Source: Branchiostoma floridae (Eukaryota > Chordata > Leptocardii > Amphioxiformes > Branchiostomatidae). From it: a DNA stretch of 64,000 nucleotides. Positions within the stretch are counted from its first letter, which is position 1, and each line of letters starts with the position of its first letter. The notes beneath the pieces were generated by a model. That model ran no database searches and was not told the DNA's origin. It saw nothing but the letters and a program-made list of their open reading frames with translations. Both the position numbers and the translations under genes were made by a program. The stretch lies in assembly GCF_000003815.2 (NCBI RefSeq), contig NC_049987.1, forward strand, positions 19,055,952 to 19,119,951, given 5' to 3'. Below are positions 1 through 34,600 of this stretch, one piece after another.

Positions 1-107
1 CCAGTGCCCTCGAGGACATCAAATTTCAAACCAGTATGCTTTCGGCAGTATGATAGTGGTATGAAAGTAACGTTAATTAACGATTTTTGTAGAAATTTTA
101 CTCTTAC

Positions 108-276
108 CTTGGACTGTATGTAGTTGCGGTTGCTGTGGTTTGGTGGTTGAATTAAAAGGTGTAAGTACGTGTTCAGTCAGGCGTTGTTGGGGCTGAGCTA
201 TGTTTGGTAGCTGAGGTAATGCCCGGTCCGAGCCAGACAAAGCCCAGACAGGCGAACGTGACACAGCAGCACTCAA
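108..276 (-). CDS. Candidate first coding exon of an unidentified minus-strand gene
   Basis: A minus-strand frame opens with ATG at 276 and runs to a strong donor, CCAAG|gtaagag, whose exon edge is at 108. The peptide starts MSAAVSRSPVW and becomes Gln/Pro-rich (TKPQQPQLHTVQG). The donor match and local CpG richness fit a 5' exon of a gene continuing left of the window. I recognise no family. The plus strand is also open across the same bases (204-581), so composition may explain both frames. The call rests on the donor alone. Confidence 0.2.
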
Positions 277-3200
277 CCAAACCCACAGTCAAACCGGCCC
301 TTACAAAACCCGCTTGTAAACCAACAGTCTGTCTGAAAACCCGTCCTTTCGACAACATGACACAAATTCTGACAGAAACTTTCACGAACCATGCACAAAC
401 AGACTATATTTTCTGTGAGAGAGGGAGTGAGAGTGGGAGGGTGTGCGTCACTGAATGTTACTTGTTTCCAAGTCAGAAACATTTGACAGACGAACACTAT
501 AAAAACGCTAACACTCACTTACATGTTGTGGGTTCAAGCGAGTTTGATAAAAAGTCAGTCAAGGGAAGTCGACCGTTCTAGTCACAGGAGGTGACATTTT
601 AGAATGGCGCGACAAATTGTCGTCTGAAACAGACGTCACTCATATACAAACCCTTGCCCCAGACATACGTGCAATTATGGCTGTGTGATTGTTCGACTAA
701 TTACACAAGGTGTTGGAATACATAGGCTCTATTCGGGCTAGTTCGTCCATGGCAAAATGGGAACAACGTTGAGCATAATCACTCTTTTCATAGCCAATAA
801 TACCTACTTAGTTAAGTTTCCTGTCGGTCAGAAAGGACATGTACATTTCAGAAGACCTTAGAAGCAAAAGTCAGTTCAGTGACGGCAAAATACCTCCATG
901 CAACAGGCTATCCCGGTTACAGAAAAACGCCACAAATCGTTTGAAATTCTCTCAGAAAATGCTTAGAAATACCTTCACATTTAGGCGAGGGTAGAATAAG
1001 AACGACCGCTCTTCCTCTGAGAGAAGAAAAGTTGCACGATTTTGGCAAATCTGAGCCCGCCTTCCCTCTGAAAATGTTTCGGTCGTCTGTAAAGGATATA
1101 CCACTCTGACGGCCTTGAGGGGGAAAGCAGGGTCTATGTTATCATAGATATTACACGAAAACAGAAAAGTAAGCCATTAACATTATAAAAAACAATAGAA
1201 AAACAGAGATTAAAGCTGGAACCAATTGTAAGCAATTCTATACCTACAATTTACGACGTTTTTTTAATATTTTATTGATACATAACCCCCTCCAATTTGG
1301 TACGGGTTCACCCCAATCGAGGATAGGGCTCGGCTGCGGTTTGCCAGACCGCAAGTGCATTTTGAGTCAACCGCAAAAGATGCCCTTTATCAAACGATTC
1401 GCTTGTAATGGCGGAAATGACAATCCTCCTCAGAAAATAGTTTGTCCTCCAAGTTCAAAGTTGTTCCGGTCACTTGGTACACAGGTGCAACAGGACTTGA
1501 GAGTTTGGTGCGGGGTGATGTTACCTTTAATATTGGGGTCAACGAAAGGGGGCGTGACGTCATGGGTAGTCATAATTTCTCAAAGGTCAATTTCGCAGTG
1601 AAAGTTATGATCGAGCAACATTAACACCTTTTCATTAATTTTTTTTTTTTTAAACACATACCTGTTTTTTTCTTCTTTTTGTCAGTGAGTATGGCCTCTC
1701 TGTGACTTCTGGATTAACTTTTAGCTTGCAAATTTCAACTGCTGTTCTCCATTGCGGAAATGAAAAAAAAAAAAACATGCATGCGCAAGGACTGTATTCT
1801 CTACTTCATTATCGGAGATTTTCAATGATGCGCTCCTTTCTCTTACTAAAATTCACTGCACCTTAAATTGATAAGTTGAAACTGTTCGGGACCAGTTAAA
1901 TATACTTCCGGTTACATATATATAAGCTTAATTCTCGTTCCAACAATATTTTAAGTGACGGGCAAGCGTAATTTCTCATTCATTTTAGGTACATTTGTCG
2001 CAGGGATCGCTTATATGCAACACCGGTACCACCATAAATTCAGGTTCTAGATCTTGCAACCATGATTTAATAAAAAGAAGAAAAAAAAACGAAATGCAAT
2101 GGGTGAGTCTTTAGATGTATAGATACAATGTCAAACCCCACATCAGTAAATCTAGAATCTCTCTATATAGATCTAGAATAGCAACGTAGTTTAATCTTCA
2201 TGGTCTGTTTCACTTGTATGTTTATGCATATACACTATCGATAATTGTTTTTCACTTACTGTTAGCCTACGGGCCTGAATTTGTTTGTTAGATGTCAATA
2301 TATAGTTATAGTGTATATCGTTTTACAATGCAGGTTGTGAGCGTTCTATCCAAATTTTGTGTCCGTCTCAAATATATTCCTGCATAGAAAACTTGTTTAG
2401 TCACATTCGTTGGACGTTTTTTTTTTTTGTTCAGTGAGGTTTTGCATTGACAGAGCCGAACATCTACAAGGATACATGACCACATTTTCCTTCCCTGAAG
2501 ACAGATGAAATTTGTACGACATGTATATCCACGACTCCCAAACACTTCCAACTTGCCATGTCGTGAAACGGTCGTAAGCTTATCCTACGACGAGTAAATG
2601 CGACAGGGCACTGGCGTTTTGGAACGGCAAATTTCTATAGACATTTCACTGATAAATATTTGGACAAAAATGTTCCTACAATTCGGAACTACCTGCTAGG
2701 AGGGGGCAGACTTTTTTTCGAGCACAAGAGCTATCTACCATCCGAAAATCGTGACCATAGCATGTCTACAACACAAAATATCAAAACCGGAAGTTCCGCT
2801 ACAGTACCTAATGGAAGCCGCTAGTTGGCCCAAAATCTACCCATTTCCAGTTTTCTTCACACCCTACCAACACACCAAGTATGCGACCAATCCATCCAGC
2901 TGTACATGTTATGGAGTTACCTTGTTCACAACAGACTGCCAACCAACAACAAACGCTGCCTAAACCCTCAATGTTTCATGGAGGTCATGGCTATGTTCTA
3001 GCCTGGCTACCAGCCTTGTTGGCTGAAGTCCACGCCCACTAATCTCTATACTAATACTGTTGCCAAAATGTTCCAGTAACACGACTGGCTTCCAGGCTTG
3101 ATATGTCCTGGGTGAGGTCCCGAACATGTTTCGTCTGGGCCCTGTCTGCCAGCTGTGTCGGAGTTTCAAGACAAAGCCTTGTGCCTGGCACGTACAGACG

Positions 3201-4089
3201 ACTTGTATACACGACCCTTAGCCGTTGCAACAACATCTCATGAGTCAACATTATAACTAACTCGATGGCTCAAATGATCTCCAAACAGATGTAGCAAGCA
3301 GTCGGGCTTGTTTTGAGTGTATCTGTAGGTGTCTTAAGTTTTAATGTGCTTTATCTGTAAAAACACAGAAAAACTACAAAACACAGCCGATTACGTTTTA
3401 AATAAGCTGTGTATGAATTTGCCCAACCTACAACATCGCCCCATATGAAGCTATCGTGGTGAAATTAAAAATGGCTATTAATATCTTCTCTCTAATATGA
3501 CGTCTTGAAAGACAGTGTTCTCTTCAAAGTAAATTTAAACCAAGCACTAGTCTACGCCATGAGTTTGCCGCAAAGTTCAAGAAAAGACAAGAAACGTTGA
3601 CCTTGGTTGTACTTGTCATGAACACAGTTGCAGAGATATCGATGGTCGCCTGGTATCCTCAAATACCTTCTTGTCAGTTATGAGGGCAAGTACCCTTAAT
3701 TTTCATCATAGGGGAGCATAGATCCAACATAGAAACGCTGCTAGACGGGTCAAAATCTTCGCAATTTTCGGCGATCATTGAAGACTTCTTGGGAGTTTGC
3801 CAAGGCGTCTAGCTATAGCAGGGAAGAAGACTTAAAATAACTTTTGGAACAAAAGACAATATCACGTAACGTCTGGGCCTTTGTCTCTTCCCGGGTGGAA
3901 CATTGTGTTTTACAACGTCACGCACTTCATTCGGTGTCAGAAATAGCCACGAGAAACCGTGCCAATGTTGCGGGGATTGTTCTAAAATATACACCGAAAA
4001 ATAAAATTTGATTCCAATGCATTCTTAGAAGTTATAGGTCTCGCACGTGGATCTACTACGACCATAATGTGGCGTCACGTAGCGTAACG

Positions 4090-4200
4090 TTCAACGGATG
4101 ATATTTGTCTCGAAGCCCAGAGGTCCTGGGTTCAATTCCCAATATGCTCAAACGCTGTGCCTTGGAAAAGGCACTTAAGAAGAATTGGCACCCAATATCA
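4090..4200 (+). mobile_element. tRNA-derived SINE fragment
   Basis: A B-box-like string, GGTCCTGGGTTCAATTCCC, is followed by TGTGCCTTGGAAAAGGCACTT. The same plan (B box, then a TTGGGAAAGG-type block) is seen at 26,000-26,165. The tRNA-like head is degraded and does not fold as a complete tRNA, so this is a retroposon remnant rather than a tRNA gene. Confidence 0.5.
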
Positions 4201-4662
4201 ACTAAGCTGCCTGGGTTTGCCATGTATTGCATTGTCTGAAATTTCAACAGATTAAATTTCCTCAGGTGAAGATGAGCATAGCTTGGGTTAGGAACGTCCC
4301 TTGGATGATCTTGGATAGGACGATGAATGGAAGTCATGTGTTTGAAGCTACACTTATCGAAAAGGGAAGGTATTATTTCCAGTGTGAGTGGATCAAACCA
4401 TTCTGGTTAAATGTGGTAGGGAATTTGCTCTGTGACCCGTTTCACCCATTGAGTCAGTTATTCGAGCTTACCTAAACCTGATGTTTCTGACCAAGGGAAA
4501 AGAGTTGCTGCTACAATGAGCATTAATTGCAGTGCCTAGAAGTGGGCTCTCAGCAAAAAAAAAAAATTAACTTCTAAGTACATTTTTCACCTCTCAGAAA
4601 GCCTAAATACAACAAGTAAACATCCATAAACACATGCACACAGCAGTTACAAAGACAGATAT

Positions 4663-4668
4663 TTTATT
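4663..4668 (-). terminator. Candidate polyadenylation signal of RBBP4
   Basis: AATAAA on the minus strand, about 1.1 kb downstream of the RBBP4 stop codon. It is the most plausible signal I saw before the sequence becomes featureless intergenic DNA. Transcript data would be needed to fix the cleavage site. Confidence 0.45.
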
Positions 4669-5133
4669 GCTTGCACTGCTCATACAGGTACTACAAGAAA
4701 TGGGTGGTCTATACAATACAAGATGGCACTTTTTTGTCACAATTTCCTTCGACCTCCCCTTAATACAATCAACATGGAATGTTCCATTAGATTAAGGTAC
4801 ATGTATGTGCTGCTACACTGTAAAAGTCAAGTGTATGTTTTTTTTTTTTGGCTATTTGTTACAAGTTTATCCAATGATTACAACGAAGTTTAATGTAATG
4901 CACTGTTTTGCAATGCAAGCTAAGTCCAATAGTCTGGTGTTGATATAGAAATTGATACAAAATAGACCACAATTCTGCTAAAAACCCACCAAGTTTTCAT
5001 AATTCTGTTTCAGCCAAATGTTACTTTTACTTGTCAGTGGTTCATAATGGGGGATTCTGGTAACCAGCAAGACACCACAATTACTGGAAACCATACACAA
5101 TAGGACCGTTAAGGGGTTTTCTGATACACCAAT

Positions 5134-5187
5134 CTACTTCGTCTTGTTGAAATACTCCACTAATTCTTTGTTTTGCTCGTCTGACAT
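5134..5187 (-). CDS. 17-codon coding-like frame in the RBBP4 3' region
   Basis: Minus strand: an AG at 5,188-5,189 is followed at once by ATG and the frame MSDEQNKELVEYFNKTK, then TAG. The residue choice (acidic start, basic end, no low-complexity run) looks more like protein than its surroundings. It could be an alternative last exon read through the tatatag acceptor, a small downstream ORF in the 3'UTR, or chance. I do not recognise the peptide. Confidence 0.2.
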   Translation of the reverse strand: MSDEQNKELVEYFNKTK

Positions 5188-5436
5188 CTATATATACACA
5201 TTAACATGTAACTGTGAACAAAGTTGACCAATACTCTTTATCATAACTGTAGTGCCAGAAATGAAGAAACAAGTGAAGACAGTCAAGCATTTTGAATACT
5301 GTAAGCTAAGAGTAACTTGTGAAGATTTTTTTTCACATTTTGTCAATATATGTTGGTTAAAGCAGTAAGAAAACTTGTACTTTCTTGTAATTTCAGTGAA
5401 CAGAGTTTCTTTTAAAGAGTATGAGTTAAAATGGGC

Positions 5437-5686
5437 CAGGGTTGTAGCCAGCACCCGTCCTTCAGTCCTTTGAGGGAATTTTGCAGCTGGGGACTGAAAA
5501 ATTTTCCCCCCATTCCGTCCTCTGTGAGCAAAATTTAACCCTCAAAATGCAGGAAATAGCATTTCAGAGGATCTAGATTTCAAAATTTTCCTTGGGCACA
5601 TGCCCTCGGACCCCCCTAGGAATGCTGCGCCAAAGCCATTCAAAATTGAGGGGACTGAAAATGATTTCTGGCTGGCTACAACCCTG
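5437..5686. mobile_element. hAT-type MITE inside the RBBP4 3'UTR
   Basis: A 250-bp element with terminal inverted repeats CAGGGTTGTAGCCAGC and GCTGGCTACAACCCTG. It is flanked by a perfect 8-bp direct repeat, AAATGGGC (5,429-5,436 and 5,687-5,694), the target duplication length of the hAT superfamily. It has no coding capacity. Its interior carries one reverse-oriented copy of the module found repeatedly at 39.1-39.75 kb and 55.4-55.9 kb. Confidence 0.85.
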
Positions 5687-5760
5687 AAATGGGCTGTTAC
5701 AAAATCCGTTCTACTATACTGGGAAGTATTACATGTTACTAAGGAGTCTACGCTGTTCCG

Positions 5761-29576
<23,816 letters not shown>

Positions 29577-29647
29577 TTTTCGTGAAAAACTGAGATTTTT
29601 CGTCAGAAGAAAGACAAAAGCACACCGGCGGCGGCTCTAACAAAATG

Positions 29648-29657
29648 GCGCGGGAAA
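29648..29657 (-). promoter_or_regulatory. E2F-like site upstream of RBBP4
   Basis: TTTCCCGCGC on the minus strand, about 70-80 nt upstream of the RBBP4 ATG, matches the E2F core TTTSSCGC. RBBP4 is a proliferation-linked Rb-pathway gene in animals, so E2F control is plausible; here it is inferred from one motif. Confidence 0.45.
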
Positions 29658-29694
29658 TCTGAACGTGAGAGCATGATGGGATAGATAGCGCGGG

Positions 29695-30350
29695 TTGGTT
29701 TGCAGTACAGAAGCGACATCTAGTGATAAAAACCATAAGTGCACAAATGTGTTGACTTGCAGTACAAAAGCGACATCTAACGGTTGAAATCATAAGTACA
29801 TAACTACCACTTGTTCAATCAACTCGGCAAGTGAGATGCGGATCCGCATAAAAGAACTTTGCTGCAACAGAACTGAGTCAGCTTACAAATGTGACTTATG
29901 TAGCAGATATTATCAATCTCATAATATCATTAACGTTAAAAGGACCAACCTGAAGATTTTTTTTTCAAAATAAATAACTAACGTTAGATAAATGAATGAA
30001 TATAAATGTAACGTTACGGCTTTTTTTAGCCATAGCCGATGTCGAATGGGATTTCATAAAGGTCAACGGATGCCATGCACTGTTATTTAAAGGCAATTTA
30101 AACTCTACAATTGAATAAAAGCCATTGATTAACTTTCTTCCACAATTTTTATTCAGTTTTAGAGATTCAATTGCCTTAAGATATTATATTTGATATTATT
30201 TTTCTGGATGCCTAACCTTCATAAATGTATGAACTTGTACTAATATATGATCGGCTAGACGGGATGGAATGACTTTCAATACATAAGCGACATTTAGCGG
30301 TAACAATGATATGTGCACAAATACCTCTTGTTCAATCAACTTGGCAAGTG
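29695..30350. repeat. Three dispersed copies of a GCGACATCTAGCGGT repeat
   Basis: AGAAGCGACATCTAGTGATA (about 29,709), AAAAGCGACATCTAACGGTT (about 29,766) and ATAAGCGACATTTAGCGGTA (about 30,282). The last two are each followed by TTGTTCAATCAACTYGGCAAGTGA, so they are copies of a longer unit. Confidence 0.75.
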
Positions 30351-31248
30351 ACCAACAAGAAAGAATATTAGTTAGGTTTAGACACACTGTCACTGCAATC
30401 ACATTCTGATCCAGGGGGTTGAATTTCAGTGAATGTTAGCAGTTGTGTTTCTGGCCATTGTGTTTTTTATTGAGTAATTTGTTTCTTTTCATGTACAAAT
30501 AAAAATCAAACATGGAAATAAACAAAGCAACAATAAGCAAAGCAACAGTCTAAACATGGTATTTTGATACTTTTTATTTTCAGCTATTGATATTTGTAAC
30601 GTTATCAGGAGAAAAGATAAAGGTTTTAAAAGCATTTTTCATAAAAATTCTAACAAATAACCAATAAAGACATAAAGCCAAATATGCAATTTAAGAGAAA
30701 ATGGGACAAAATCAACTGCTATACTGTATGCTATCCTCCTATAATATGTTAGATATTCAAACATTCCTAAAGCGTCTACTGTGTGCGTCCTATGCATCCA
30801 TATAAAGTCCATGAAAGGATTTTATACATTAACATAATATGATGAATGTCCTGTTGTGCAAAAATGTTAACGTTATTGAAAAAGGGTCATTGAAATGTAA
30901 CAGAACGCCATAGATAATGCCCACCATTAGTCTCAAACAGAAAACTCAATAATTTCATGCAAGAGACGTCATTTCATCATAAAAGCCCTTGGTAATCACA
31001 CGTTACAAATCAATAAAAAGTTTATCAATGATGCTATTCATTGAATCATTGAAACATCGCTATTTTGTAACATATCTAATATGCACAAAGATGTCAACAT
31101 ATTTAATCAAATAATTAATGAATAAAGTTTAAATTCCTTAGATTGGGTATTTTTAATGTAGTTAAGAAAACAAGTTAACGATAGTTAATTAACTACTCCC
31201 AAACTTTCCCCGCGGCCATTTCTCATCCGGGAAATTTTCTTCCCCACA

Positions 31249-31279
31249 TGACGTCATCCACTCGCCCCAATATGGCGGC
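31249..31279. promoter_or_regulatory. CRE and YY1-like sites upstream of REPS
   Basis: Palindromic TGACGTCA (31,249-31,256) is followed 15 bp later by ATGGCGGC (31,272-31,279), core matches for CREB/ATF and YY1. They lie about 190-215 nt upstream of the REPS ATG, consistent with a GC-rich housekeeping promoter. Motif-only evidence. Confidence 0.45.
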
Positions 31280-31464
31280 CAACGTGAGCTGGGAATTTTG
31301 TTTTTGACTCATTTTCCTCCAATTATCCTCATTTTCTCCGCCACCGGGGATTTCTGAGATGTGTCAACGCTTCAGGCGAGGGATTGAAACATTTCGTAAC
31401 TGTCGGTTGTAGCGTGGAGGGTAGGAATCGTCCTAGGAGGGAGAGAGAAGGGAGAGAAAGAGAG

Positions 31465-31614
31465 ATGGAAGGACTGACTTTGAGTGAGGCGGAGCAGAAG
31501 TTGTATTCGGAGCTTTTCGGGACTTGCGATGTGGACCACACGGGTCGAGTCTCGGGCACCAGGGCTTCAGAACTCTTCCTAGCCTCGCAGCTGCCACACG
31601 ACACGCTACAACAG
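31465..31614 (+). CDS. REPS1: REPS exon 1
   Basis: 50 codons beginning [20 protein letters not shown] and ending [11 protein letters not shown], donor CAACAG|gtagga, phase 0. MEGLTLSxAEQK is the family N terminus, which fixes the start. The upstream leader is an AG-rich stretch of GAGAGA repeats. Confidence 0.96.
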
Positions 31615-34600
31615 GTAGGAACCGCCTCCCAGCACAGTTTACATAGCCTCGAACCAGCAGCAAACGGGGCGGGGCTATCAAACATACCGTGTTGACTTTG
31701 AGCTTGGCGATATATTGACTTAATCTTTCACCATTTGTCTTTAACACCTCGACTCAAGAAACTATCAGCTCTATCCTGATAAAATACAACCTTCTTATCT
31801 TTCCAGCTGGCTGTTTTAGAAGAAAAAATCTATATGCACAGCTTCTTTCGACTGTAAAATGGCCTTATCTCGAAAAGGCAGGGTTCATAGCAAGGACATA
31901 AATTTTCTGAACTGCCAAAAACAATTCCACGCCCCCTAAACGACCTCTACATGAGTTTGGCAGGACAGAATTTATTTTCTTTATTTTTGTTTGGGAGAAT
32001 TTGTTTTTTTAATGACCTCTAGGGTGTGTAGGGTGCATGTTTGTGTCATAGCACATAATTGTTTGCCAAACCTACTCCAATCCTGTTTGAAAAACAAGAG
32101 AATTAGATTTAAACATTGATACTGTATTTTCTGTTGGTGGGTTGTAAGTGATTGTCCAAACTGAAACCCCCTATAGTACATTCAAGATTTGTTTGTGGAA
32201 AGAAAATTAATTTCTTGATTTTTAAAATACAATGTCCTTTCCCTTGCTGTTTGAACTTTTCTTCATTAGAATTTATTATCTGTATAACTGGTATAACCAC
32301 CCTTCAGCATAACATACCAGCCTCTGTATCTGTATCTGTATAGCCGGTATAACATACTAACATCTGTATTTTTTATAGCCGGTATGGCCACCCTTTGGCA
32401 TTATAGTATATAAGATATACACCAGCTTCTGTATGAATATCTGTGTGGCCTGTATAACTGCCCTTTGGCGTAACACACCAGGTTCTGTATGAATGTCTGT
32501 GATACTGTACAGTATAGCTGGTATAACCCGGTATTAACAGGTCTTCAGAGCAACATAGTATAGATGTATTTGTATAGTACAGCTGGTATAACCGCCAATT
32601 GGCGAAACAAACTCGCTTTGCAGGCACTTGGCACAACAGCAGCTAGTTAATACTACACTGAATGCCCTGCCACACATAAATAACATCTATCTGCGATTGT
32701 TATTGCATGTACTTAGTTGCAATGAGTCAAATTTTTGAACACCGCAATCTTGGGTTGATAACTCTGGTTCTTGAAAGCGTGACTATTTCTTTTTCCGATC
32801 CTCGGTAGCTGGTACATATTACATAATGTACTACCTTACTTTCTTATAATATAATATGTTATATAATGATAAGTGTGGTGGGTTCTTAATTGTGCTCAAG
32901 GTGTGGCTCCCCTCAATCATGGGGCCTCCAGGTACTCATTTTGACCTAAGTTGAGAACGGGCGCAACATTGGTGGCCTTCCAGCACCATTTAGTAGGTCA
33001 AGGATTTGGACTAAGAACCTTCAAAACGTTACCACAAAACTCATGTTTGCACAATTTGATATATTGTAATGATCTAATAGTTATTGAAAAATCTGAAAAA
33101 CATAGCTACATTGCAGTGGTATATACCAAAGTGCTGTATTTTCTCATAGCAAAAAATAATAGTAGGGGCAATGAAACCTGATGACGTCATCCATATGGCC
33201 CAAAAAATCATATTTGGAATTCTTTCATGCCGATCTATCAATATTTGTTACGGCTCCATTCTTTCTTAATTCATTAGTGAGAAAACAATGGAAAGTCAAA
33301 GTGCCAATTTAGCCAGGTAGGAAACCTTAAACAGTCATAGAGTAGTCCTGATTTGGGCTTGTTTATACCCATGAATTTTGACGTTTTCCCATGTCCCAGA
33401 GACAATTGATGATCCAGTGTTTCCGGATGCCTTCTCAGGTGACTATTTTACCTTGACCTTTGTTGTCACATCCCCGGAAAGGTCACAAACGACACAAAAC
33501 AGTACACGTCTGGCAACAAAGAACAGTGGCATCTTCTTGTTAGACAAATGGGAATATTGTACTCCAGGGTTCTAGCCTGTGTATTGAAAACACACAATTT
33601 ATAATGTATGATTTTGAATTTGAATTCAATTGACTACACCTGAACGTTTTAATTACAATGTAATGGTTATGTGAGTACTTGTTTGGTATCTCTAACTTAT
33701 GTCTAAGTATTGCTTTTTTAAAGGGTCTGCATGGGGTATTATAAGTGCATTTAAGTTTGTGGGGAAAAAGGACTGTTCTTTGTGATTTAAGTTTGCGGGA
33801 GCACCATGCGCTGAAGTCTCTTAGTCTTACTGCCATGAATAATCGTGGTGGGCAGAGAACATAAAACCACTGTGAAAATTTCTGCATTGACAGTAGTAAC
33901 GCAAACTACATGCATTCACATATTTTTGTACTTGTTTTGGTAGCCCACTCACTGTAATTTAGTGTAAATCATTGTCAAGCAATGTCAGATAATCATCTGT
34001 GAAATTAGTCACTTAAATTCTCTCTCCCCCCAACCCCCCTCCCCCCCCATGCAGACCCTCTTGTGTGACTTGGCTCTTGCCTATTATGATAATGATTATG
34101 ATAAACTTTAGTATATGAAGTATCTTTTGTTGTAGTCATTGTTACTAATACATTGATGCAGCAATTGTGGGGTGTTTTTGGATTTTTAATAGGGTAGTTA
34201 TGCCATATATAATTTATATGTAGTTACAAGGTAGTTTGTCAAAAGATTAAGAATTGCTTCAATATAGCACATGAATTATTCAATTTCCATCAAAACCTAT
34301 ACACAAAAGCTATTTAGATTATATTGTTACAATTAGTTTGCAGGTATTTCGAGTTTGCCCCAAAAGTGTTGTGTCCAAGTTTGAATCAAGATCTATTTTT
34401 TTGGGGTCATTTTTGGTTAGTTTCTAGATAAATGTTTGTTTGAAAAGGTTTCTATTAGAAAAGCCAGACAGTACAGTTGTACTATATTTAAGTCTTCCCC
34501 GAAGAAAAGTTTCTGTTTTTGTAAGCGTCTTCCGTCAATAGCCAATCAAAACTCAGGTAAAAAATCAGGCAACAGCCAATCAAAACTTGGGCCATCGTAC

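Larger units (their letters stand above)
1..4640. other. Intergenic region, no confident gene
   Basis: No exon of a recognised family was found on either strand. The first 600 bases are GC/CpG-richer than the rest and hold two overlapping opposite-strand open frames, treated separately. The rest is AT-rich with homopolymer runs (near 1,640, 1,764, 2,420, 4,555). A tRNA-type SINE fragment lies at about 4,090-4,200. It follows the end of the RBBP4 3'UTR. Confidence 0.5.
4645..5760 (-). other. RBBP4 3' untranslated region (approximate)
   Basis: This is minus-strand sequence after the RBBP4 stop codon (5,761-5,763). A canonical AATAAA on the minus strand (TTTATT at 4,663-4,668) suggests cleavage near 4,645. 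The interval contains a complete hAT-type MITE (5,437-5,686) and a short coding-like frame (5,134-5,187). The exact end is inferred; another polyadenylation site could be used. Confidence 0.5.
29577..31464. promoter_or_regulatory. Divergent intergenic region between RBBP4 and REPS
   Basis: Start codons are 1.9 kb apart on opposite strands. Near RBBP4: an E2F-like site and repeats of GCGACATCTAGYGRT. Near REPS: CRE- and YY1-like sites and a GC-rich 5'UTR. The middle (about 29,830-31,190) is AT-rich, so two separate promoters are more likely than one shared bidirectional promoter. Confidence 0.5.

Noticed and set aside
204-581. Plus-strand open frame rich in KPxxKPAxxKP
   Set aside because: No start context, domain or downstream donor that joins to anything; it overlaps a minus-strand frame with a better donor, and both may reflect GC-rich composition.
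31433-31747. Antisense frames over REPS exon 1
   Set aside because: Shadows of the GC-rich first exon; the sense frame matches a known N terminus and a proper donor.
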